From Pseudogymnoascus destructans (taxonomy: Eukaryota; Ascomycota; Leotiomycetes; Thelebolales; Thelebolaceae): a stretch of DNA of 64,000 nucleotides. The notes beneath the pieces are model-generated. The model was not told the DNA's origin and did no database searches. It saw nothing but the letters and a program-made list of their open reading frames with translations. Of the stretch, positions 32,723 to 44,266 are shown piece after piece. Position 1 is the first letter of the stretch, and each line of letters starts with the position of its first letter. Where the stretch lies: the NCBI RefSeq assembly GCF_001641265.1, contig NW_020167529.1, positions 1,017,001-1,081,000 of the forward strand, in the 5' to 3' direction. A program made the translations under genes and the position numbers.

Positions 32723-34413
32723 GGAGGGGTGTTGATTGGGGGGTTGAGAAATGATTGGGATTTAGGATTGGGAAGGGAAGGAAGAAAGGGGGGTCGGTTT
32801 ATGGGTTGGAGTTTGGAATTTGGGGGGATTCAAAGGCGTTTCTGTTTGGGACGGTAGGCGGAATTTTTTCTGGCATTTGGGTGGATGCTATGGATGGATG
32901 GATGGATGAATATCCGCCTCCTGGACGAGTAATGTATACATAAGATAGACGATGCGTTCCATGATACCAAAAAGATTTCCGAAAACGATTGCGCTCACCA
33001 CATGCTATAAACATAAAGGCTCGATATGAGAAATGCTATTGGAAGTAAGGGATGTGTTGGTATCTTTAGATCTCTCAGAATAACTACAGGAACTGTCCCC
33101 CACCCAAACCTTCCAAGTTATTTTTCCCTACGTAGAGAAAAAAAGGTAGATCTACACAAAATCTCGGCTGAAACGGGTGGATGATGGTCTCTGTCGTGTC
33201 AAGCTACGTATTTGAAGTTTCGATAGGGAGACGAGTATACATTTGTTCATTTCATTAGTGTTAATATTCGTGTAGGCGAAGGAAGCATAAGTTACCTAAC
33301 TAAAAGGAACTGTTAAAGAGCCAACAACGTTAATGTTCGTAGCAATACTAGGAAACGAACAATGAAACCGAAGCCATACAACCTTTTTTATAAACTCTTT
33401 TTTACTTAAAACTCTTGCTTCTGCACTGTGCGCCTGCTAACTTGGGCATCCACTCCGGTCGATGCTGAACCCATAACTCAGCCTGTGGGCCTAGAGAATC
33501 CAGAGTCACATAAGTACAACCACGATCTTCAGCTCATTTTAGCGTTATCATCACAATGACATCACGTAATTTATTTCTTTTGGTTTTCTGTGCATTTCTT
33601 AACCACTTAACTTAACTGCGACGTAAGTGGTTAAGAAATGTGTCGTCACAAACCTTGTGAACTTTGCACGATCTTGCGCGCGGGAAACCACGAAATAGAA
33701 ACAGGCGCGAGTCGAAGATAGGCTCGTGCTGCTACGGTAAAATGTGATACAAACAAACGTTGAAACGTCGAGAGAGGTGGATGAGATGAAATGATTATGG
33801 GAGGTTTAGCTTTGCAATTTCGCTAGGGCGGTTAGAAAGGATAGTTGATGAACCCCCTTTATTTAACTCCTACTCACTCCTACTCGTATCTACATCCACA
33901 AACCCGGCCTACAACCGCACATCCATGCATCCACCAATCCCATCTTGTGCACAACCTTTCACCCACGCATCCATCCATCCATTCATACAGCCCCCCCAAT
34001 GCAGCATAGCAGCTCCTCTACCGTCCCATTCTACACCTGTAAAACCGACAAAAAAAGACCACACCGCCTATGTCCTGTATCCCATGTGTGTTCTGTAGGC
34101 CACATGTATCATCTATGCAGTGGTGATAGTATACAGTACAGTCTAAAAGACCCGATCCATCTCTTTCATTATACCCCGTATCTCCAGATAGCATGAGGCG
34201 GATGGGGTAGGGATGGACAGTTCCGTACCACGCCCTGAGGGAGTACTCCCAGATGAATGGTGGTGATGCGCGGGGTTCTAGCACCGAATGCACGCAAAGG
34301 GCTGGGAGGGCGCGTATGCGCATGTGTATCCAAAAACCTTGTCATATTGGGACAGGGAGGGAGGCGGACGGACGGGGACGGAACAGGACAGGGATGCAGA
34401 ACCGCAGACCAGC
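32723..34413. other. Intergenic region with a strong hairpin
   Basis: About 1.7 kb between the ends of the C2-protein and trehalase genes. It contains a (tgga)n run at 32890-32909 and the perfect inverted repeat at 33593-33640. No gene is supported. Confidence 0.5.
33593..33640. repeat. 17-bp perfect inverted repeat, 14-nt loop
   Basis: catttcttaaccactta (33593-33609) is exactly complementary to taagtggttaagaaatg (33624-33640). The arm contains taagtggttaag, the same word that forms the microsatellite at 37571-37690. Confidence 0.95.
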
Positions 34414-36929
34414 TCACAGACCATGCTCGGTCATCTTGCGGTAAGTCTCATAGGGCGTGCAAGTCCCCAGGGCGCGACGCATGTGCACATTGCAGATCTG
34501 CATCCCGTAGACGTAGCTGGCGTTTACCCATCCGAAGCTATGTTTGCGTTAGTATAGCTATCCCTTGCTTGTGCGAGGCAAGAGGGGGGGCTAGCTGGCT
34601 GCCCAACAAAAAAAAAGAGAGAAAGAGAGAGAGGAATGGAGAGTTGAGGGAAAAAAGAGAAAAAACTCACCCCTCCTTAGCCACCCCCTTAAAATCCAAC
34701 CCCTGATTCCCATACTCGGCATCCACCCTATGCGGGTCCACAGGGCGCGTAACATCATACTTCTCCACCACCACGCCGTTATAATCCACAAATGCCTTCG
34801 TAATCATATACAACCACTTATACGCCAACCTTTCGGCAACATCCTGGTGTCCATATCTCTGGAGTCCCGTCCACGCCAACATCTGCTGCGGCGCCCAGCC
34901 ATAGGGATAATCCCACTGCCGATTCGGTCTCTCGAGGCCAATCTCGCCACGACTGTGACGGGTACCTGATAACAGACCTCCAGCGGCCTCGAGGATGGGA
35001 ACAGCCTGCGCGACCATCTGCTCGCCCTGCCTCGGCGTCGCGAGACCAGCCCACATGGCCCAGAAGGTGGTGGCGGACTCATAGGTCTGCTGATGCTGCG
35101 ACACGGTGTTGTAGTCGAAGAACATGCCCTTCTCCTCGTTCCAGAGGTACTTATTAATCGCCTTCTTGCGCGCGCGCGACGCGCGGTCCCACAGCGCCGA
35201 CGTCTCGAGTTGGCCCGCTACCATGTTACCGGTGCAGAATTCGGCGGGGACGGCGAGCTTGTCGTCGAAGTGGACGCGGATGATGCGCGCGATGTCAACC
35301 TCGTATTTGTACAGCAGCGAGTTGAGGTCGATGGTGGCGAGGTCGGCGCACGTGCGCTCGAGGCGGTAGGACGTGTCGTGGCCGGACTCGCGGACCGCGC
35401 GGTCGTGCATGAAGTAGTCGTCGAGTTCTGGCTCGAGGATCTCGCGGTTGTTGAAGGCCTCGACGAATTCGTTGAAGGTGAGGTTGTGCTTCTTTGCGTA
35501 CGGCTCGAGGATGTGGATGAAGTGCGAGGCTTCGGTTTCGGGTGGGACGCCGAGGCCCTCGGGGCGGTAGCGCGAGAGGCCGGTGATGGGGTCGTGGCGG
35601 GGCTCGGCGGTCCAGACGCTGCGGTATTCTTTGATGGCGGCGAGGGTGGCGAGGCGGAGGAACTCGCGCGAGCCCTTTTCGTGCTGGATCTTGTCGTAGA
35701 CGCGGGAGGCCATGTCGGTGAGGAAGGGCGGCTGCGAGCGGCACAGGTAGTAGGAGCGGTTCGCGTTGAGGATCTTGCCGTAGTGCTTGATGCAGAAGCA
35801 GAAGTTGATGACCATGGCCTTGGCAAGGTCGACTCTGCCGTTAACAATGAGACCAAGCGACTCCATGTAGCTATCCCATCCGTACAGCTCATTGAAGCGA
35901 CCTCCAGGCACGACAAAAGGCACACCCCTCAGCGTCATCTTCTGGGTGCTGGGATCGTGGGACTCCTCCATTGCCAGAGCGAGAAGCCCTGGCTTTGCGT
36001 TCATATCGCGGACACTTTCTGGGGTGATCTTCTCCGGCAGCCACTGGACATCCAAGCGGACTTCCGGTCTGTCCTTGGCCACCTGGGTGTAGTACTCAAA
36101 CTGCTCAGGTGCACCTCTCGGGATATAAATCCTGGGTCTCGGGTCATCCGTCCAGTCCTTGGGGTCCCTGCCAGCAATCTCGATCACGTGTCCATCAATG
36201 CGCCGGGTTAACCTATCCCAGAAGGTGTCCTTAATGAGGCGGGTCAGGCGATTCACTGGGTTCTCATTCAGCCTCGACTCGTCCAGCACGATCATATGAC
36301 GACCGGCCTCCTTGGCCAGTGATAGTTCCTGGAGCAAGTTCGAGAGCATGTATGTGCCGCGGATATCATGGCGTCGGAAGCCATTGGAAGTAACAGTGCC
36401 GAGGGAGATGACCTGAAAATAATGTTAACCTCCGCAGTCGGAGCTGGTATAGAGCGGGTTGGAGCTACCTTCGGGCCATTATCCTCGATGGTGATTTGGA
36501 AGTTGTTATCGGTGTCTTCTTGCTTCTGCAGGTTCTCTAGTGTGCTGTCGACGTTGATCAGGAACTTGAGTTGTCCGAGGGTGCTCTCGTCTGTGGTTGG
36601 TGAGCAGGTGGTCAGGGTGGCGGTATAGAGGCAACTTACCATGGCTACCACGGCGAGCTGGCAGTTCGGACAGCGTGTCCTCGCGGAATCGTGAAGCAGC
36701 GTAGTTCTAGATCTCCCGTCAGCTACTGTCCAGATCATACAGTATATCCCACAATACGCACCGTAGAAAAGGTCGACTGTCTCCGCGGATTCTGGTGAGC
36801 GGTGTTCTTCAGACCGTAGTAGGCGTCGGCAGGGGCGTATTCGCCGATCTCGATTGACACATGTCTGGGCTCGTTTGGCGTACCGTTACCGTTTGACTCG
36901 TTTGGCTTATTCCCATCTGTCGTGCTCAT
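34414..36929 (-). CDS. NTH1: Neutral trehalase (GH37), cytosolic, PKA/calcium-regulated type
   Basis: Exons on the - strand: 36762-36929, 36640-36706, 36469-36590, 34671-36412 and 34414-34537; together 740 aa. It hydrolyses trehalose to two glucose. The N-terminus carries a cAMP-kinase site RRQS (Ser52). A calcium-binding loop DTDNNFQITIED follows. The catalytic domain contains both GH37 signatures, PGGRFNELYGWDSYM and QWDYPYGWAPQQ. The last exon (FGWVNASYVYGMQICN) is added by an intron at 34538-34670 and supplies the conserved end. There is no signal peptide, which separates it from acid trehalase. Regulation by PKA phosphorylation and Ca2+ is known for the family and fits the visible sites. 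The upstream region is unusually repeat-rich. Confidence 0.96.
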
Positions 36930-37421
36930 CGTGAGAGGGTTGTTTGGGTGAGGACTATGGCGATGCCGGAGGCGTTCGTTCGTCGTTCGTTCTTTTGATG
37001 TTGGTGGTCTCGGCTGTGGTGTTGGGTGGAAGACGTCACAGGCAGGACGGGCGGGCGGCAGTGTTGAATTAAGCAATGGGCGAAGAAATACTCTTCTGCT
37101 CTGTGATATAAGGTGCAAAAGAGAGTGGCGTGGAGTAAAAGAGATTATCTAGGAGTGTGGTCAGAAGATAAGAGGAGGAAGAAAGAAAGAAGGGAAGCCT
37201 TTGGTGAGTAAACTATGGGCAGGTTATGGGCTGGTGTGATATTATTTTGGGAGGCGTGACAGCAATCAGTGGTGGTGGTAAAAAAAAGCAAGGGTCTATG
37301 GTCAAGGTACATGGAGAGTACAGGGAAGACAGTACAGATAAGTAGCAATAGAGACGGTCACCTGGAGGTCACTCAGTCACTTCCTCTCACCGTCATACTG
37401 GATAATCATAACCGCTATTAG

Positions 37422-37458
37422 ATGTACTCTAGCGCTATAAAGTAGCGCTAGAGTACAT
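37422..37458. repeat. 16-bp perfect inverted repeat, 5-nt loop
   Basis: atgtactctagcgcta (37422-37437) pairs perfectly with tagcgctagagtacat (37443-37458) around taaag. It would form a strong hairpin or cruciform. Confidence 0.95.
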
Positions 37459-37570
37459 TGGTTGTTAAATCCGCGCTTGGTGGGTCTATAAGGGCAACTA
37501 CAGTATTACTCTAAGAGGACGACTACTGTAACTCTACTAACTCTACTAAGAAGACCAACTGCGGGCTTGT

Positions 37571-37690
37571 TAGTAAGTGGTTATTAAGTGGTTAAGTGGA
37601 TAAGTGGATAAGTGGATAAGTGGTTAAGTGATTAAGTGGAAGTGGTTAAGTGGTTAAGTGGTTAAGTGGTATAAATGGTATAAATGGTAA
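37571..37690. repeat. (ttaagtgg)n / (ataagtgg)n microsatellite
   Basis: About 14 imperfect units of taagtgg with tt, at or ga linkers, ending in ggtataaatggtataaatgg. The unit recurs in the hairpin arms at 33593-33640. Confidence 0.9.
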
Positions 37691-37771
37691 GTTTGTGGCA
37701 AGCCGGCGGTAAAGTCAGTGACCAGATCAGTGACCAGATTAGTGATCATGTTGCATCTTGGCGGCTGAACA

Positions 37772-37944
37772 CTGGTAGCTATTAGTGGCAGCTATTAGTG
37801 GCAGCTATTAGTGGTAGCTATAGTGGCAGCTATTAGTCGTAGCTATTAGTTGTAGCTATTAGTCGTAGCTATTAGTCGTAGCCATTATCATAGCCATTAG
37901 TCGTAGCCATTAGTCGTAGCCATTAGTCGTAGAGATTAGCTATA
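37772..37944. repeat. 12-13-bp minisatellite (agctattagtcgt type)
   Basis: Roughly 13 tandem copies of tagctattagtgg / tagctattagtcg / tagccattagtcg. The units change progressively from left to right, a pattern expected when an array grows by slippage. Confidence 0.9.
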
Positions 37945-38740
37945 AAACTCATTAAACTCCAGTGGCGTTTGCTAACGGGTCTCACTTTGAGACAAAAAGA
38001 CGGTCGATGTGGTATAATGTGCAGCCTATCGTGAGATGTATACTAACCTTAACTTATAGTAAATATAGTTATAACATCTTCTAAGCAGCTCCTCACCCTC
38101 AGCCTTAGCATCAGCTTCAGCCAAATTAATTTACATTGTACGCCTGCTCCCTGCCTCCTTACATGGGCCCTCTCCCGCCTCCACGCATCCCATCCAGTGG
38201 CGTGGGGGTTCCTCTCCAAGCACGTCGCGTGCGTGCCTGCCCATATGAAACTTCCGAGTAGGAGTGGGGGAACCCATTTGTCCAGCGCTTGACTCAGTGT
38301 ATACAGACAGCTCGGCCCTCCTCTTACCAAATAAGGAAATATAAGTAACCATACTAATTATCATCCTCCGAAATTACATCATATCAACAAACAGCCGCTC
38401 CTTACCCACCGCGGATCCCTAATCCATGCCACCGCGCGGCTACACGATCCATACCATGGCGATGAACCCGCCCTTCCACCCCGCCATGCCAAGACCCCGC
38501 CCGCATCAGGTACCGTACCCTGCCGGATATTGATTGATCCATCCCCCCCGCCCTCCAGTCTTCCCTCCGTCCATGTCTGTAACTACCAGCCACAAGTCCA
38601 GGCCGTCGACAGGCAAAAAGGCCAATGGGTCTACCAAGGAGATTACTCTCTCATCTCCCCGCCATCGACTCACTCTGTTTCTACACCCTGTAGATCCATC
38701 GCGCTCCTCGAGGCCTAGACCGCGCTCCATCAACCCCGCC

Positions 38741-40127
38741 ATGGCTGTCTTCGTCGAGCTCCCCGACGACGACACCGCGCCCCAAGACGCCGACGCGCGT
38801 TATGCAGCTGAGTGCCAGGCGCGCGCCGCCTTTGAGACGGGTGGACTAAACTCCCTCTCCATCTCCGCGGACCAGAAGCCCGTCGAGGTCATCAACGCGA
38901 ATCGCAACTCCATCACCGAAGTCTTCGCGTGTTACCCGTTCGCCCCCCTCGGCCCTCCCACCCCTCCCATTCCACACTCTACTACAGAGGCCAGCACTAA
39001 CACCTCTCAGCGCAGCAACGATAATAACCTCCCACATCGACCTCAACACCCTCGACAGCCTCGCCCGCACCTGCCGGCAGATCCGCGAGAACCTCCTCCA
39101 GTTCCGGTCCCAGCTCATCAGCCGAACGCTGCGATGTAGCAACGATGCTGTGACGCTGAATAAGAACCATACCCTGCGCTACCGGGCGCGGGCGACGAAC
39201 TGGTATTTCGTGGAGGACGACGGGGCGAATATGGAGGGGAAGGTGGGGGAGTGCGCGAGGGATTTGGTGAGGGGGTGTAGGAGGTGTGGGGCTGTTGTTT
39301 GTAGGGTACGCTTATTTTCTTGTTGTTCTCTTTCTCCATTACTCCCTTCCTTCTCTCTAAACCTAAGGGAGGAATCGTGTGTCGGAGATTGGACTATGAT
39401 TATGGTACTAACACAAACAGAACTGCGCAACCAAACCCCCCGCCCCAACCCTCCTCCACCACCGCCACCGCCGCCTCTGTCCAACCTGCCTCTCCCTCTC
39501 CCTCTCCTCTCTCCTCTCCCCACCCCTCCCCGTCCCCATCCCGGCCACCCCCGTAACAACCTCCACCATCGCGCGCTCCGTCTGCCGCTGCGCCTCCGCG
39601 GGGGTCTGGCTCTGCCAACCCTGCGGCCGCGGCTTGAAAAGCGCAGATAGTACCTACGACTCCATCTGGCGGTGGCGGATGCAGTATTCGCCCACGCTGG
39701 CGGAGGGGAGTAGACGGTGTGGACGCGCGGGGCAGTGTGAGGCCGCAGCGGTGGTGGAGGAGGAGGTTGATTGCGATGCGATGGATTTGCGAGAGGGTGA
39801 AGAAGATGGGCGAGAAGGGGGGAGGGGGGACGTGGTTAGTCCTACGCCGAGTGATGGAAGTGAAGGAGGAAGTGTTAGAAGTGTTAGAAGTGTTAGAAGT
39901 GTGAGGAGAGGCGCGGGGTACGCGAGGCATGAGATTGAGGGGATTGGGGGCGTGGTGAAGAGAAAGCTGATTCGGAGGGCGAGGGTGGGGGCGTGTGTGG
40001 AGGAGTGGGAGGATGAGAGGGGGGTGGGGAGGTTTATGATTAGGGAGAGGGAGGGGGGAGGAGTTGGTGTGGGTGGTGTTGGAAGGTTGTGCCGGGGGAT
40101 GGGGAGAGGGAGAAATGGGGGATTTAG
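38741..40127 (+). CDS. Uncharacterised Cys-rich (probable zinc-binding) ascomycete protein
   Basis: Proposed exons 38741-38928, 38990-39305 and 39421 onward. It starts MAVFVELPDDDTA, a recognisable N-terminus of a conserved ascomycete family of unknown function. The first intron (61 nt) is tentative. It links NSITEVFA to the helix SHIDLNTLDSLARTCRQIRENLLQF, which resembles an F-box-like helix pair. Cys pairs follow: CRRCGAVVCRNC, LCPTCL, CRC and LCQPCG, and a later segment IEGIGGVVKRKLIRRARVG. In the assembled frame the protein runs on to 40272 without the expected final Cys pair. One base lost in the G-run near 40052-40058 would give WCGWCWKVVPGDG and a stop at 40125. Zinc binding is inferred; the cellular role is unknown. 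Confidence 0.65.
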
Positions 40128-40599
40128 AAAGGGGGGGGGGTTAGGTTGGTTGTTTGCTGCTGTAGTAGTGATGATATGGCATAGTACAGTCGTATATGGC
40201 TTGTACGTTGGTAGGAGGTTGTGGGATAGCGTCGAGGATGGCTGCGTCGATGATAATGAAAACATGAAATAGAAGAGAAATCAGGTATAACTAAAATTAA
40301 TGATCTACCAGAAGGTACAATTGCTACATATCCTCAAGCTATTTAACCTTCTAGTAAGATCTTACAATCCAGTATGCTCACAATATAAGTTTCCTTGCAC
40401 CCCAAGCCCCAAACAACCCTCCCCCGCAATCGCGGCTAATAAATAATCCGGGCCTCAACATCAAGAAACTAAGCGCTGAAGCTCTTAAACCCCCACCACC
40501 ACCACAAACAAACAAACAAAAAAACCCACCAATAACTCAATCCACCTCTCACCTCACCTCTCAATTCACTTCCCACACAGACCCCCCAAAACCGCAACC
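40128..40599. other. Intergenic region / cyclophilin promoter
   Basis: Short gap with AC-rich tracts (acaaacaaacaaaca near 40504) just before the cyclophilin start. If the Cys-rich gene is not frame-corrected, its reading frame occupies the first 145 bp. Confidence 0.5.
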
Positions 40600-41703
40600 A
40601 TGCCCAGCCCCCTCGTCTACTTCGACATCTCCATCGGCTCCAAGCCCATGGGCCGCATAATCTTCACCCTCTACAGCTCCATCGTCCCCCTCACCGCCGA
40701 GAACTTCCGCTCCCTCTGCACGGGCGAGAAGGGCGTCGGCAAATCCGGCAAACCCCTCTCCTACGCCGGCTCCACCTTCCACCGCGTGATCAAGCAATTC
40801 ATGATCCAAGGCGGCGACTTCACCGCCGGTAACGGCACGGGTGGTGAATCGATCTACGGCGAGAAGTTCGCGGATGAGAATTTCGAGATTAAACATACCA
40901 AGCCGTTCTTGCTGAGCATGGCGAATGCGGGGCCGGGGACGAACGGGAGTCAGTTTTTTATTACGACGGTCCCGACGCCGCATTTGGATGATAAACATGT
41001 GGTCTTTGGTGAGGTGGTGGCGGGGAAGTCGATCGTGAGACAGATTGAGAATCTGCCTACCCAGGGATCGGATAAGCCGGCGAAGGATGTCACGATCACG
41101 GCGTGTGGGGAGTTGCCGGCGGATTACGAGGTGGGGAGTTCAAAGAAGGCTGATGCTACTGGGGACGCGTATGAGGATTTCCCCGAGGACGCCAAGACGG
41201 GGGATAACGAGTTCAGCGCCGCCGAGATCGTGAAGATCGCCAGCGCGCTCAAAGAGTACGGCAACACGGCTTTCAAGGCGGGGAACTTGCAGTTGGGGTT
41301 GGATAAGTATCAGAAGGGACTGCGCTACCTGAACGAAGACCCGGATCTCGATTCCGCCTCCGATTCAGACAAGGCTGCCCTCCGACAGCTCAGATTCACC
41401 CTCTACTCCAACTCCGCCCTCCTCTCCAACAAACTCTCCCTCTTCCCCGACGCGGCTAAATCCGCCACTTTCGCCCTCGAAGTCCCCTCCATCACCGACG
41501 TCGAGAAAGCCAAAGCGCTGTACCGCCGCGCGCTCGCGAGCGTGGGGATGAAAGATGATGAGGCTGCGTTGAAGGATCTTGAAGCTGCGAAGGCGCTGGT
41601 GCCGGGCGATGCGGCGGTGGTGAAGGAGTTGGGTGCTGTGAAGACGAGGGCGGCGGAGAGGGCGAGGAAGGAGAAGGCGGCTTATGGAAAGTTCTTTGAT
41701 TAG
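40600..41703 (+). CDS. CPR6: Cyclophilin 40-type peptidyl-prolyl isomerase (Hsp90 co-chaperone)
   Basis: Intronless, 367 aa. Residues 1-175 are a cyclophilin domain: FHRVIKQFMIQGGDFTAGNGTGG, the active-site FLLSMANAGPGTNGSQFFITT and HVVFGEVVAGKSIV. After an acidic linker come about three TPR helices pairs (about 225-350: SALKEYGNTAFKAGNLQLGLDKYQKGLRYL, LYSNSALLSNKL, AKALYRRALASVG). This is the CYP40/Cpr6 layout, in which the TPR binds the EEVD tail of Hsp90. It probably assists folding of client kinases and receptors in the cytosol. The C-terminus is basic (RAAERARKEKAAYGKFFD). Confidence 0.97.
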   Translation: MPSPLVYFDISIGSKPMGRIIFTLYSSIVPLTAENFRSLCTGEKGVGKSGKPLSYAGSTFHRVIKQFMIQGGDFTAGNGTGGESIYGEKFADENFEIKHTKPFLLSMANAGPGTNGSQFFITTVPTPHLDDKHVVFGEVVAGKSIVRQIENLPTQGSDKPAKDVTITACGELPADYEVGSSKKADATGDAYEDFPEDAKTGDNEFSAAEIVKIASALKEYGNTAFKAGNLQLGLDKYQKGLRYLNEDPDLDSASDSDKAALRQLRFTLYSNSALLSNKLSLFPDAAKSATFALEVPSITDVEKAKALYRRALASVGMKDDEAALKDLEAAKALVPGDAAVVKELGAVKTRAAERARKEKAAYGKFFD

Positions 41704-42228
41704 ATGGGGGAGGGGGGGTTGGATGGATCGATAAGGATGTTTATGGGGTTGGATGGGGGGAGTCTGATTTAGGGATTGAGCGTGGGGTGATTTTTTTTTT
41801 TGGTTTTTTTTTTCAAAAAAAAGGGGGAGATGGATGGTTGGTGGAGAGTGGGTGCGAAGGAGGAAGGAAGGGAGCAAGAGGAATAGCTATGACATCTCAC
41901 GAACGAGGAATGGGGGTAGATAGATGAATGGATATCTCCAATTTTACGAGTCGGCAGGTGCAGCGACGTCCAAATAGTTCAGTCAGATGAACCCTTACGA
42001 CTCTAGACCTCCGCCATCCGCAGAGTTCACGACACAATATAGACAACAAAAAAAGGCCAGTATACCACATATTTTACTACAAACCCTAATACCCACCCCC
42101 GAAAAGGAATTACCGCAAAATATACACATTCTCCGCCATTTATAGAGTTCGCAACAATCTCAAATTCGCAGCTCTCTCTCTCTCTTACATAGGGTATAAT
42201 ATTACACTCATCCCTTCCCTCCGACACG
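41704..42228. other. Convergent 3' intergenic region
   Basis: 525 bp between two convergent stop codons, with T- and A-rich runs at 41790-41822. No gene is seen; 3' UTRs are expected. Confidence 0.5.
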
Positions 42229-43556
42229 CTACCTCATCTCGTGCGGATTCACACCCCCCTCCCCACCAGTAGGGCGCACGTACATCTCATACATTGGTGG
42301 TAGACTCCGCGCTGGAGTCGCATACTGTGACATCTGCTGCGGAGCAACCTGCGTGAACCCCGGCGCCGGGGTTCCTCCTGATAACTCATGCTGACTGCTG
42401 CTGCACGGTGTTGAACCCCGCTGTTGCATGAGGGGGCCCGCCGTTGAAGACTCCTGCTGGATGAGGCGCTGGAGAACTAGACATGTCATACTGCCCCTGT
42501 GGCGTCGAAGTCCCGAGCCATTGAGGAGGTGCCACGGTGGCTTGTCCGAATGGCTGGTGCTGAGGCTGCGGCTGAGTGGTGGTGGATTGGGGAGAGGGTG
42601 TTTGTGTTTGTGGCTGAGCGTAATGGGCCGGGAAGGGGGAGGTAGGGGGGAAGGTTGTGGGATGGGAGTTTGTTTGTTGTCAATGTTGTTGGTTAGGTAT
42701 GAAAAGCGCCCCGGGGGGGGGGGGGGGGGGTTGGCTGCTAGTTTGGGTTGAAGGGCGCATTGGGGTTGGAGGAGGTTGGTTTGAGTTGAACGCGCCGGGT
42801 TGTTGGTTCTGGTTGAAGGGCGCGTTTGGGTTGGAGGGGCCGGGTTGCTGGTTTGGATTGAAGAAAGGGGGTTGGAGAAAGGGGCTTGGTGAGGGTTGTA
42901 TGCGCCAGGCTGCTGCTGGTAGGTGTTGAAAGGGGCGGGAGCATGTGGCACATTTGTCTTCCGCTGGCGGTGCGTCTCGATGCAAGCTATGATGAAGAGG
43001 GCGATAAGTAAGGCTCTATCAAAGACAGGTTAGTTGCTATCCCATATATCTTTCCGTAGCAGCATCATACGTTATGACCAACCCAACGACCACAGCAATG
43101 ATATAGAGCGAATTGAGCGAGTCAGAGATATAATTCCCTACATCGAACAATATAGCCGCCTCATACCCCGACATCCCCCCCAGCGCAAGCCAGAGGACTA
43201 AGTCGACGCCGACGCAGGCACCGGGGTGGATTCCCTTGTATTTGCGCCGGCGGACAAACAACGTGATTCCTTCGGCGATATTCTATATCAACGCGTCGCC
43301 GGCCTGTGTAAAGGTGGTTAGAAAGAAGTACTCCAGCTCAGGCTATGGGATGGGGGTAATGAGTTACTGGACCTATCAACATAGGATTCCCAAAGACAGT
43401 CCCAGCACAGCACCCGATGACGATGAGACAGAAAACCGTCGCGAGGCAGCGTAGGCTCAATTTCGTGATCCAGAGCCTCTTGACTTCTTTATCCACATCA
43501 CCGGGCTGTTTGACAGCAGAGGAATCTATCGTCGCTACCGCTACCGCTACCGCCAT
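42229..43556 (-). CDS. Four-TM (MARVEL-like) membrane protein with Pro/Gln/Asn-rich tail
   Basis: Proposed exons 43368-43556, 43071-43282 and 42229-43015 (395 aa). The first exon holds TM1 (CLATVFCLIVIGCCAG). The second (NIAEGITLFVRRRKYKGIHPGACVGVDLVLWLALGG) carries a TM, then the start of another (SLYIIAVVVGLVIT). The third starts with the rest of TM4 (ALLIALFIIACIETHR). The pattern resembles fungal MARVEL-type tetraspan proteins of the plasma membrane or eisosome class; the family call is tentative. The tail is low complexity, with NPNQQPG-like repeats best seen in a neighbouring frame. It also contains an uninterrupted run of 18 G (42713-42730), so its exact reading frame is doubtful. The C-terminus YATPARSLPPMYEMYVRP looks conserved. 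Confidence 0.6.
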
Positions 43557-44266
43557 CTCGTCTCGAGTGTGAGAAAGCCGTTCTCACTCCTGCGGTTAGA
43601 AGCGTTGCATAAAACACCTCCCTACTCCGTCGCGCAAAGATTCCCTAGCCTAGCGCGATGAAATTGCAAAGTGAAGGAAGGCGCGCGCAGTCGCTCCGCA
43701 CGAGAGATGAGGTCGTGCCGGGAGGCGCATGCAGGGGGGACGAGGCTGGCATAAATTGCATTGACATTGAAATGCCTCCTTGGGAAAGAGGGCTCCCAAG
43801 AAGAGAGCGCCTCACGAATAAGTAGATGAAGGAAATAGATAACCACAGAGCCTCACAAAACAAACAAGAGAAGTAGATAAATGGATATTTCCAGCGTTAA
43901 TTCACTTCGTCTTCCACCCTCTCCCTCCCCTACAAAAATAGACAAAAAACACAAGATGTTACCCCTCTCTATGTCTATAGTCACCCCCCTCCCACCAAAG
44001 ATGTGTGCACGCATCAAAAATTCTTCACAAATAAAAAAACGAGTGCCACTCCCCCAAAATAGACACAAAAAGACCACATTCCCATGTTTCGCAGACCATT
44101 AAAAACTACTAATTAATATTTCGCGGCAGTGTGTGTATGCGTGCAATGCTTGCTTTGTGTCTCCCAATCGTCCCTTCATTCGCTCGTCCCGGTCCTTTCA
44201 ACCCCCCTACAAAACGGAGGAAATCGACAAATGCTCAAAATCGCTCTCTAACCCACCACCACTCAC
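43557..44266. other. Intergenic region
   Basis: About 0.7 kb separating the membrane-protein start from the RasGAP stop, both on the - strand. Only short motif-free frames occur. Confidence 0.45.

Larger units (their letters stand above)
36930..38740. other. Repeat-rich intergenic region upstream of trehalase and the Cys-rich gene
   Basis: About 1.8 kb between divergent genes. It contains a perfect hairpin (37422-37458), a ttaagtgg microsatellite (37571-37690) and a 12-13-bp minisatellite (37772-37944), each listed separately. Open frames at 38049-38700 lack recognisable domains. Confidence 0.5.

Noticed and set aside
35093..36211. 372-aa open frame opposite the trehalase gene
   Set aside because: It mirrors the GC-biased trehalase codons; repeated Val/Glu/Gly composition and no domain.
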